Origin: Blastopirellula sp. J2-11
Lineage (GTDB): Bacteria; Planctomycetota; Planctomycetia; Pirellulales; Pirellulaceae
DNA: 64,000 bases
Direction of reading: 5' to 3'
Assembly: GCF_024584705.1 (NCBI RefSeq)
Contig: NZ_CP097384.1
Location: 2,604,001-2,668,000, forward strand
Below, one piece after another: positions 29,101 to 36,075 of the stretch; positions within the stretch are counted from its first letter, which is position 1, and every line of letters begins with the position of its first letter. The notes under the pieces are model-generated. The model saw only the letters and a list, made by a program, of their open reading frames with translations. It ran no database searches and had not been told where the DNA came from. The position numbers and the translations under genes were made by a program.

Positions 29101-29590
29101 GCTGTTCAATCGTCAACGTACCCTCGACGCGCGTACCGTTGGCGAAGATCCAAGTTGGCAGCGCTTGAATCCCCAAGCTTGAACCGAGAGCATTCAGCGT
29201 GTGGTCCGAGTTGGTGACTTCGTAAAACGGCAAATAGCTTCCGCCTTCACCGAAGAATCCCTTTTGCGCGGTGCAGTGAGGGCACCACACGGCGCCGTAA
29301 AATTTGGCTCCAGAGGCGGTGATCGCTTTGGCCAGAGCGACCATGTCGACGTTTTGATAGATCGTGCCGTTAAGGAAGAGGTCCTCCCCTTCCAGTTCGA
29401 CGCCGGCGGCGTCAAAAACCTCGCGGACTTCGAGCGTTTCAATCCGGCTTTGTTGATGATTGCGGCGGGTTCCCCCTTTGCCGGGAACTGGCTGAATTCT
29501 AACCCGAGCATGGCGCGCATAGATCATCGCCATCGTAGAAACGGCGACGAAGCAGGCGAAGATAAGGATGACGATTTCGGGCGGAAGCAC
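26165..29590 (-). CDS. LEPR-XLL-type protein with thioredoxin-fold, cyclophilin, Ig-like, cohesin-like and dockerin domains
   Basis: The 1141-residue protein starts at GTG with a stop seven codons upstream. Residues 6-24 form a hydrophobic helix, then ETLEVREVFD (51-60) gives the LEPR-type motif. A thioredoxin-like domain with CPHC (103-106) and a cis-proline-like ALPTW covers about 80-180. A cyclophilin peptidyl-prolyl isomerase domain covers about 228-383 (YDGLKFHRVKDNFVIQGGDP, GMAKSYDDTNSSQFFIT). Ig-like repeats follow, then a cohesin-like domain with NEWDSFWVEVW, a dockerin (about 884-944) and a degraded metallopeptidase-like segment with HELISH (about 1090). It probably acts outside the inner membrane, perhaps in folding of other giants. 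It converges with BBP2 copy 2. Confidence 0.9.
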   Translation of the reverse strand: MLPPEIVILIFACFVAVSTMAMIYARHARVRIQPVPGKGGTRRNHQQSRIETLEVREVFDAAGVELEGEDLFLNGTIYQNVDMVALAKAITASGAKFYGAVWCPHCTAQKGFFGEGGSYLPFYEVTNSDHTLNALGSSLGIQALPTWIFANGTRVEGTLTIEQLVQLTGVTVPTSTTPYIAEIAPITLYAGEPLFLTLDGYSPTGEALTYTVTSSSGTVLTEVRQQTRSLRITVKNFGVMEFQLLEDYANLATDQIIALAQAGIYDGLKFHRVKDNFVIQGGDPLGTGAGDPTIPYFDDQYDFDLRYNRSGVLGMAKSYDDTNSSQFFITEGSQRESLDFKYTIFGYLTEGDAVREAISEVPTNSGDYPTSDVIIEKVEVFQDHENALVKLNTFIAGITGNDTLTITATDASGRTFSRQVNVAYFPTSANKVAYLGDIPDLIVHPGSVLTYQLIGYDANGDTVRFLDKAGLSSVPVSIQTTNANGLIYSVDNSTGVLTIQAPSSFRGQGQVIVAAYDFLSTSSLNYDFQVINISASAAPILVNDTFDTIAGSVNSITPLANDNASAPAFDLNTLEILSVPDGIQLGVQDGVITYTAPVGYSGSFTVDYKISNIYGAAGNFASLTINVSPNTLAVAGDDAYQIDVDSIAIFDVLNNDRLNKFLTSNMGMSITSVGVSSVGAAIAIQDGKIRYIPAAGYSGLDTFTYTVTNGTSVVTGTVSVSIVDIQDFGVTVSREKTEDLAPPPISDPYLNEWDSFWVEVWVNSDRISTQGISTAALGMHFVPGLFDATTIEPGAGFQFNSTPTINGETGEITGLEAVATTAGLGSGQRVLLARIRFQPSADGGLSVDSDGIPFDAFFSVRDAQIQAADTEMLDAQVTALPTTKILPVIYDLNDDGKIDLSDVFVFRDNYLGNTSAVASIGDFDLNGAVNTYDLSLLIREIGETRSNVSDAAPGHFIAYDFNYLSNALSQTPLSVGISPPADDVTSLTPEVVQPVLDAAAAKIADAYSQLGVFNFVITTNFQIVDLPGSQLSYRNNGILYLDIDAAGYGWFVDSTPAQNEEFSSSGVNSWNALAESDADGKIDLLTVILHELISHQDETEDDLFTDYLYTSKRFLFAPEDLPIFQLLNPALVDQALADEDA

Positions 29591-29786
29591 AGGAGGAACT
29601 CTTCGGTACTATGGCTGGTCGACCCAACGGCGAGACGAGATAGGTTCCAGAATACTTGGAATACGAATACTGTCAAAGCTAGGTGGACGGATCACTCCAC
29701 CCTCTTCGACGAGCGGCGGAGGCAAGAAGTTCCGTCGGCGTCAATTGCGGGAATTACCTATTTTTCGGGGGGCTGCTTGCGCAAAA

Positions 29787-29816
29787 AAAGCGACAGCCGT
29801 TGAGGGCTGTCGCTTT
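29787..29816 (-). terminator. rho-independent terminator of the export cluster
   Basis: A perfect stem AAAGCGACAGCC / GGCTGTCGCTTT with a 6-nt loop. On the minus strand it is followed by TTTTTTT. It lies about 70 bp after the DUF3467 stop and ends the gene series 38040 to 29889, separating it from the giant gene downstream. Confidence 0.9.
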
Positions 29817-29888
29817 AGATGGGATTCAAGGGGCGAAGCGGTCTTCGCCAGGCACGTAGGCGAGAGACGCTATCCGCTTGCGGTGGGA

Positions 29889-30248
29889 TTAGCCTTGTGG
29901 GCGAACCGACGGCAACATTCGCTTTTGGAAGTCGATTTCCAGATTGCCGAAAGCCGCTTCATGGCGTTGGACAGAAACCTGGAGAGCCGCCAACATGCGC
30001 TTCGCCGTGTAGTAGTTCAGGATAATGCGTTGGCTGACCTTGATCGCTCCTTGTTGAACTCCGACCGGTTGCGTGTTCAAGGCGAAGTCGATGATCAGCT
30101 CTTCGGGCGTACCCGTAACGCGACAGAAGTTGGCGTACGAAGCGATGAGTGCGCTTTCGTCCAACTCGACCTGTTGACGCTGAGGAGCGGCAGTTTTGGC
30201 GGCGGCTTCGGGCGTAGTCAGTTCTTCTTTTTCAGGGGCGTCGGCCAT
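29889..30248 (-). CDS. DUF3467 family protein
   Basis: The 119-residue protein from the ATG at 30248 has the DUF3467 features: ESALIASYANFCRVTGTPEELIIDFALN, then VKVSQR-like IKVSQRIILNYYTAKRMLAALQ and a final YE-like QVSVQRHEAAFGNLEIDFQKR. The N-terminal ~30 residues are charged and Ala-rich. Family function is unknown. AAGGAG lies 9 nt before the ATG, which decides the start over one eight codons upstream. It follows the M50/HlyD gene by about 166 bp on the same strand and is closed by a terminator, so it is probably the last gene of the export cluster. Confidence 0.88.
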   Translation of the reverse strand: MADAPEKEELTTPEAAAKTAAPQRQQVELDESALIASYANFCRVTGTPEELIIDFALNTQPVGVQQGAIKVSQRIILNYYTAKRMLAALQVSVQRHEAAFGNLEIDFQKRMLPSVRPQG

Positions 30249-30414
30249 TGAGATTCGACTCCTTGTAGGCAAAGCAGATTGAGCGAGGTGAAACAGATAA
30301 CGATTAGCTTAGTCAGGCTGCCGCCGCATCAATGATCAAATCGCCATTTCTGCGTCGGCAAGTGGGTTTCTGCATCGCCATAATCGCTGGAAACGTTACA
30401 GACGACATCGGCAG

Positions 30415-32667
30415 CTACAGTTTGAAATGGAACGTGCGGTTTACGTATCGCCACATTCGAACGCCGAGCGGCTCCCAAGCGACGAAGATCTTGGCTCGAC
30501 CGCGAAGTCCAACGGCGGTCATCGCTTCGGAGTCGTCTAGCGGCGCTTGAGCGGGGAAGGTCGCGTTTTGCGGTCGAGCACGTCCCGACATCGGATCGGT
30601 TTCAGCCGCGAGTTCTCCCCCTTGCTGCACGGTCAGGCTGGTCGGCACAAATTCGACCTGCTTGTCGCCGATTTCCGCCAGCTTGGTCTCGAACGTTCTT
30701 CCCGGAAACGCATCTAGCTTAATATAGACCTCTTGTCCCACGTGGACCAGTTCCACATAGTCTTGATCCACGTAGATGACCGCTTCCATTTGGTCCGACT
30801 GACCGATTTGGCAAAGCGCGTCACTGGTCGTGACATAGGCGCCTTGGTTTTTCAGCTCAAAGGGTGAGCCGGACCAGGATGGCAACTGACCTGACCCGGC
30901 TTGCGGATCACGTCGGTCGGGAGATGGGAAAATGAAGCCGCTCGTCGGAGCCGGCACGTTGATCAGTTGTTGTTCGGTCCGCTTCTTCTTCAATTGTTCG
31001 GTGGCCGATTCTAACTGTTGGCGAACTTCCATATAACGCTGTTCAAACGAACCGCCGGCCGTGTCGCCTAGACGCAAGTGCTGCAGGCTGTCGCGCAACT
31101 TGGTTAGGCGTTTTTCCTCTTCTTCCAATTCCGCGATCTGCATCAGCAAGTCGTAGTTCACGACCCGAGCGAGCTGGGCGCCTTTTTCGACGCGTTGACC
31201 CGGCTGAACGAGCATTTGCTCCAGCACGCCAGGAACGACGACATAAGCGACCTCAGAATTTTCAGGACGGACTTCAACCGGGCAATTTACCCATTGCGGC
31301 AATGGAATCAGCGCGATTGCAGCGACTACGCCAACGGCCACGGCGACCGTCGCGAAAACGTTTTTGCGTTTCACTTGCGACATTCTCCCCGGCACGTACA
31401 TGAACTTGCCGAACTTCCAAAGGGGCATGACGACCAGGCCCCACAAGCCCATGATCGCGATCGATTGACCGATAACCTTCAAGCCCATCGGCTCGAAGAC
31501 TTGATTGAGAAAATACAGAATCGAAAACATCACAAACCAACGATAAATGTTGGATGCGATTGTAAATAAGCCGAACCCCAGCAGATTGCGCTGCGGCAGG
31601 AACGGGTCTTCTGGTTGCTCTAGACCTAAGCACCATTTCGACATGGAACGCTGCAAGATCGAGCTTGCCTTCTGCCGCATGTTCGGCACTTCCATGATGT
31701 CCGACAAGATGTAATATCCGTCGTAACGCAGCAGCGGATTGCCGTTAAAGATGATCGTGCTGATCGAGCTGACGAACATCACTTGCAGACACAGATGGTT
31801 GAGCAGCCCGGGCTCGCTAAACCACCAAATAAACGTCGCTGTCGAAGCGAGAAATATCTCGATATACATCCCCGCCGCGCCAATCGCAGCGCGATGCCAT
31901 TTGTTGGGAAGCATCCATGAGTCGGAAACGTTGCAATACAAGCAGGGAGTGAGCACCAGAAACATCACGCCCATTTCGTGGCATTCGCCTCCGAATCGCT
32001 TGCATGACAGGCCGTGACCAAACTCATGGCAGACCTTCGTTACCGCTAGGACGCAGCCAAGCAGCATCCAATTGGAAAGTTCTGGGCCAAAGAATTCCTG
32101 GAACTCCGGCAAGCGGCTCCGAAACGTGTCGTACTGGACCAGCACCAGCAGCAGCGCCGAGAGAGCGTACAACAGCACGAAGATCATCGCCGGCATGGTG
32201 AACAGCCAACGCGTGTACGGCATCAGAAAGTTCAGGATCCACTCGGGATCGATTCCCTTAAAGCGAATCGACAGAATGTTTGACGCCGATTGCAGCAGTT
32301 CATTCCACTTGCGATCATCACGGCGTTTTTTAAGTTGACGCCCCTGCTCTCTCGATTCGGCGATGATCAATCCGCTGCGATGCAGCGTGCCGATGAACTG
32401 CTGTAAGTCGCGGAATCCGATCTTTTGCGGCGCGAACTCTTTTTCAAACTTTTCTTTGATCGTTTCCAGCGATGTATGTCCATCCAGCATCATCAGGATG
32501 GCGTATTCTTCTTCCTGAAAGCGGAAGTAGTTCAGCCCGAGCGGTTCTTTGACGACCCAGTAGGCGCGTCCTTGATAATAGTGTCGACGTGCGATCAGGT
32601 CAGGACGAGCGCGCAGCCCCAGCGAACGAGAGCTGCTGGCGATCAGACTGTCAGTTAGCGTTGCCAA
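30415..32667 (-). CDS. PqqD-like/M50 zinc metallopeptidase/HlyD fusion membrane protein
   Basis: The 750-residue protein has three parts. Residues about 20-105 resemble a PqqD-type peptide-binding domain (ARRHYYQGRAYWVVKEPLG). Residues about 145-470 form a multi-spanning M50 site-2-protease-like domain with HEFGH (214-218) and the second motif LLRYDGYY (D316). Residues about 475-740 form a HlyD/biotinyl-lipoyl adaptor with a coiled coil (LEEEEKRLTKLRDSLQHL). It is related to YydH/SagE-like peptide-modifying export proteins. It lies in the inner membrane with its adaptor in the periplasm. The gap to the upstream HlyD gene is 12 bp, so the two are co-transcribed. All catalytic residues are present. 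Confidence 0.9.
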   Translation of the reverse strand: MATLTDSLIASSSRSLGLRARPDLIARRHYYQGRAYWVVKEPLGLNYFRFQEEEYAILMMLDGHTSLETIKEKFEKEFAPQKIGFRDLQQFIGTLHRSGLIIAESREQGRQLKKRRDDRKWNELLQSASNILSIRFKGIDPEWILNFLMPYTRWLFTMPAMIFVLLYALSALLLVLVQYDTFRSRLPEFQEFFGPELSNWMLLGCVLAVTKVCHEFGHGLSCKRFGGECHEMGVMFLVLTPCLYCNVSDSWMLPNKWHRAAIGAAGMYIEIFLASTATFIWWFSEPGLLNHLCLQVMFVSSISTIIFNGNPLLRYDGYYILSDIMEVPNMRQKASSILQRSMSKWCLGLEQPEDPFLPQRNLLGFGLFTIASNIYRWFVMFSILYFLNQVFEPMGLKVIGQSIAIMGLWGLVVMPLWKFGKFMYVPGRMSQVKRKNVFATVAVAVGVVAAIALIPLPQWVNCPVEVRPENSEVAYVVVPGVLEQMLVQPGQRVEKGAQLARVVNYDLLMQIAELEEEEKRLTKLRDSLQHLRLGDTAGGSFEQRYMEVRQQLESATEQLKKKRTEQQLINVPAPTSGFIFPSPDRRDPQAGSGQLPSWSGSPFELKNQGAYVTTSDALCQIGQSDQMEAVIYVDQDYVELVHVGQEVYIKLDAFPGRTFETKLAEIGDKQVEFVPTSLTVQQGGELAAETDPMSGRARPQNATFPAQAPLDDSEAMTAVGLRGRAKIFVAWEPLGVRMWRYVNRTFHFKL

Positions 32668-32679
32668 CGTTTTGCTCGT

Positions 32680-33639
32680 CTAGTTTCCGGTCAATGCGGC
32701 GGGCGTCTTTTCGTTCCGATTGTGAAAGCGATCCAGTTCGCGTTCAGAAATCTGCGGACGATCGACATGCACGGTGATTCCGGCGATATCGCCTGGTGAG
32801 AGAGCCCAATAGCCTTTGCCGCTCACTTTGTTTTCGACAGCAGCCGAAATGTCAAAAGCGCCGGTTGCGTCAATCTCAGGACTGATATAGTTGACGAAGC
32901 CCGAGAACTGCTGCAGTCCTGATGCGGTGCGAACCGAGACCGTCACGGGCCGGTGAATCAATTGCTCTGGTTCGTGCAAATCGGCGTCGAGAGTGCCTTC
33001 CACTTTCAGCCATTGCAGGCCGATGATCCGCATCAAAGGATCGCCAGGGCGAACCCACTCCCCTTCCTGTCGATAGACTTGAACGACGACGCCGTTGATC
33101 GGAGATTCGGTGCGGCAGCGATCCATGACCATCTGCGCTCCTTCCATTTCGGCGCGACTTTCGGACGCGGCCAGCCCGCTGATTTTTTGGTTCATCGCGG
33201 CCTGCTCGATTTGCAGCACGGCGCGCTGATAGGCGAGCCAGGCCTTGTCGAGTTGGATTTTGCTGATTGTGCCGCGACTGTCCTTGTTACTTTGCTCAAA
33301 GACTTCGTGTTCTTTCAGTGCGACTTCCGCTGCTTTGGTCGCGTAGCGAACATCGATATCGTTGGCCGCTTCGGTGGTCGCTTTGTCATGACGGAACTTG
33401 GCGATCTCCGCTTGTTTGGCGGCGGTGCGGTCATCGATCTGGGCGAGCAAATCCCCGTCGACGACAATCCGACCGCGATAGGCAGGAATCGTGACAAGCA
33501 TGCCGGTTTCTTGCGCCGGCACGTTCACCTGATCCAGGAGCGAGACCAGACAATGGTTGACAACCACGTCGTCAGAGCTGGCGGTAGCCGCAGGCGCTTG
33601 TCCGACCGCGGCGGCGAGTAAGAGAATAGCGAGCGTCAT
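32680..33639 (-). CDS. HlyD/RND-type periplasmic adaptor protein
   Basis: The 319-residue protein begins with a signal peptide (MTLAILLLAAAVGQAPAATA). It then has a lipoyl-like half motif (VTIPAYRGRIVVDGDLLAQID), an alpha-hairpin coiled coil (about 70-165), the second lipoyl half (CRTESPINGVVVQVYRQEGEWVRPGDPLMRI) and a beta-barrel part. This is the membrane-fusion-protein layout, which bridges inner-membrane transporters with the outer envelope. A CAGGAA site lies 8 nt before the ATG. It is 72 bp from the GAF-HlyD gene and 12 bp from the M50-HlyD gene, so it is the middle of an operon. No ABC or RND pump and no TolC-like gene is adjacent. Confidence 0.9.
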   Translation of the reverse strand: MTLAILLLAAAVGQAPAATASSDDVVVNHCLVSLLDQVNVPAQETGMLVTIPAYRGRIVVDGDLLAQIDDRTAAKQAEIAKFRHDKATTEAANDIDVRYATKAAEVALKEHEVFEQSNKDSRGTISKIQLDKAWLAYQRAVLQIEQAAMNQKISGLAASESRAEMEGAQMVMDRCRTESPINGVVVQVYRQEGEWVRPGDPLMRIIGLQWLKVEGTLDADLHEPEQLIHRPVTVSVRTASGLQQFSGFVNYISPEIDATGAFDISAAVENKVSGKGYWALSPGDIAGITVHVDRPQISERELDRFHNRNEKTPAALTGN

Positions 33640-33711
33640 TGAATCTTGTTCCTGAGGTTTGGCTGACTAGAGGAGCGGCGAGCAAAGGGGGAGTTGGTCA
33701 CGCTGCGTTGC

Positions 33712-35781
33712 TTAAAACAACACGCGCGACTGGATGAACTCCCAAACCTCGTGCAGCCAGGTATAGCCAAGCGACGCCGTCCCGCAATTGATTTTAGCGG
33801 TAGCGGTCGCTCCGGTTCGTAGCTGCGGCATCGCGGCCAAGAGTTTCTCTTTGTTAATTGCAACTTTGATGCGAACGATTTGTCCTTCGTCCGGATCGGC
33901 TTGGGCAAGTCGCTGGATCTCCACCAACTTCCCTTCGAGCTGCGTTCCGGGGTTACTGGCCATGATGTAGGTCACGTCCAGTTCATCTCCCAGTTCCTTT
34001 TGAGCGCCGACGATGTGTTGCAGACGCTTCTCGGGCATCTTGACTTCCAGAACCCATTCTTGATCGGGATCGACGACTGTCATCAAGATTTGTCCCGGCG
34101 AAACAGGGCGTTGCATGAGTGAGTCGCGAACGTCCCAGCTGACGATTTCGCCGGCAATTGGACTGCGAACTTCCAGAAACTGCTGCTTCTGCGCGAGTAA
34201 CGCCAACTGGTCGGTCAGTTTGGTGATTTCCATTTCGGCAAGAGAAAGGTCGATCGCTAGTTGACGCTTTTCGTCGTCATCTTTGGCGAAGTTACGGCGG
34301 TGAATCAAACCACGCAGCGACTGCTCCGCTTTCGACTGTTCGCCCATCAGCCGTTCGTACTGCATGTCGAGATCGCGATTGCGCAACTTCGCGACAAGTT
34401 GCCCCGCTTCGATAAATTGACCATGGCTCACCGGTACGTCGACCACTTCCCCTTCTTCGCGAACAAAGATGTCGCGTTTTTCGACCGGGGTGAGCGTCGC
34501 TGTACCCGAGAGTCGAAATGGGACTTGGATCAGGCACATCGCCAACGTCGCCGCAATCACCGCGACGACGACGCCGACCGTTTTCGGAAGATTGCGAGCT
34601 TCGACCAGCAGTCGCGATTTGGCGAGCAAACGCCACAGCGGGGTCAGCGGGATATTGTTGTAGTCGATCGCATTGGCCAGCGCTCGGCAGCTATGCTCCG
34701 AGATCAGCTCGACCCCTTTGCGGAATTCCGTCTGATTCGAGCTATCTTCGATTTGCTCGACGATCAAAGCGCCCAGGATTTCGCCTTGGAATTCTCGTTC
34801 CTCTTCGCCTTCCAGTTTCTCGTTTGCGTCGGTCGCATGTTCGGGACGACGAAGCGGAATGATCGCGATTGTTTTGGTGTGTGATTCGTCGACATAGTCG
34901 TGAACGGCCGTTTCCAACTGCGGCGAAAGATCGTCGGTTTGCCCGTTGAACCAAAAGGCTTCGCCGGTGTCCATGACCGTTTTGGTCAATCCGCCCAGCA
35001 GCGTGATCTGATTGGAACGTGCGTCGAAAACGTCTTGCCCACTAACCGCTTCCACTTTCCAGCGACGTCCACGCCGCAAAGCGACGCTCACGCGGTCGCA
35101 GCCGATGAGCCGACGCCCTTCGTTAGCGATGGTGTAAGCCGTTTGGCGAAGATCCAGATTTTCGTGAACCGCGCGGGAGAACTGCTCGATCTTCGCCCAT
35201 AACGACTGGCGGTCTGAGTAGTCCTTCAGCTGACGCGTCTTAAACCATTCGGTCGTCAGCCCGCACATCTGTTCGAGAAAGCGGAGATAGCCGCGCTGAC
35301 TCGCCGGTTGCGAGTCTGGGCGCTGGAAGATCTCAATGACCCCTTCGACCTCTTGGTCTTCGTTTTTGATCGGAGCGACCACCAGCAGCGAATTGGTCGG
35401 ATTGCCGGAGGCGCCTTCTTCAATCGAACCCGATTGAGGAGCAAGCAGTTGGCCGGGAGCGCCTTTGAACATCTCTTCGATCAAGCGCAGATGTCGAATG
35501 CCGTCGGCATCTTCCGGGTCAACGAGACTGCGCGTCAGATTGACCTGATAGATCAAGCGCGGACGCCGTTTTTCATCGTAGATCCAGACGGCGCCGCCGA
35601 TTGCGGCCAGTGCAGAGACGACTTTCGGCAACATCTCGCGGAAATAATCTTCCGGCGGGACATTTTGTTTCGAAAGCGCAGCGATCTCTTGGATCAGACT
35701 TCGAATCTGTCGCTTCGTGCTTTCGAGTGACTCTGGATTAACCGAGGACGATTCGGAGGACATAGCGGATTGTTGATTCAT
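33712..35781 (-). CDS. GAF-GAF-TM-HlyD protein
   Basis: The 689-residue protein has two GAF-like domains (about 40-180 and 205-375), a single transmembrane helix (401-419, TVGVVVAVIAATLAMCLIQ) and a C-terminal HlyD adaptor (about 425-670). The adaptor has lipoyl halves flanking a coiled coil (VREEGEVVDVPVSHGQFIEAG and FLEVRSPIAGEIVSWDVRD). The GAF part should be cytoplasmic and the adaptor periplasmic, so a small-molecule or redox sensor would be fused to an export adaptor. Such fusions are known in planctomycetes next to M50-HlyD genes, but the ligand is not known. No clear Shine-Dalgarno precedes the ATG. First of three HlyD genes in a row, 294 bp after the SecA-like gene. Confidence 0.88.
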   Translation of the reverse strand: MNQQSAMSSESSSVNPESLESTKRQIRSLIQEIAALSKQNVPPEDYFREMLPKVVSALAAIGGAVWIYDEKRRPRLIYQVNLTRSLVDPEDADGIRHLRLIEEMFKGAPGQLLAPQSGSIEEGASGNPTNSLLVVAPIKNEDQEVEGVIEIFQRPDSQPASQRGYLRFLEQMCGLTTEWFKTRQLKDYSDRQSLWAKIEQFSRAVHENLDLRQTAYTIANEGRRLIGCDRVSVALRRGRRWKVEAVSGQDVFDARSNQITLLGGLTKTVMDTGEAFWFNGQTDDLSPQLETAVHDYVDESHTKTIAIIPLRRPEHATDANEKLEGEEEREFQGEILGALIVEQIEDSSNQTEFRKGVELISEHSCRALANAIDYNNIPLTPLWRLLAKSRLLVEARNLPKTVGVVVAVIAATLAMCLIQVPFRLSGTATLTPVEKRDIFVREEGEVVDVPVSHGQFIEAGQLVAKLRNRDLDMQYERLMGEQSKAEQSLRGLIHRRNFAKDDDEKRQLAIDLSLAEMEITKLTDQLALLAQKQQFLEVRSPIAGEIVSWDVRDSLMQRPVSPGQILMTVVDPDQEWVLEVKMPEKRLQHIVGAQKELGDELDVTYIMASNPGTQLEGKLVEIQRLAQADPDEGQIVRIKVAINKEKLLAAMPQLRTGATATAKINCGTASLGYTWLHEVWEFIQSRVLF

Positions 35782-36075
35782 CGAGAACTTGTGAGGGGAT
35801 TGGGAACCCGGCTTGGGGGCTCCAACATCAGAATCTTACTTCCCACCTTACCAACGGCGAGCGAAAACCGAAATCGACGTATTTCAAATCCAATTCAGTT
35901 CTTTGGGTAATCGCCGGCAATCTGCCGCATCAATCTGATTTTGCGGTTCGTCGCGGTCGTAAGGACCAGCGCCGATTGAAGTTGAATACGAACGTGCGTG
36001 TACAATCGCCCAAACAATTGAGACGTTCCAGCTGCGGTTTTCGTTCCGAAGAGAACGGATTTGCGGACTATTGCG

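Noticed and set aside
35782-36075. SecA-like gene as a frameshifted pseudogene with its C-terminal domains downstream
   Set aside because: Only 294 bp separate its stop from the next gene, too little for about 200-250 missing residues, and no SecA-like sequence is visible there.
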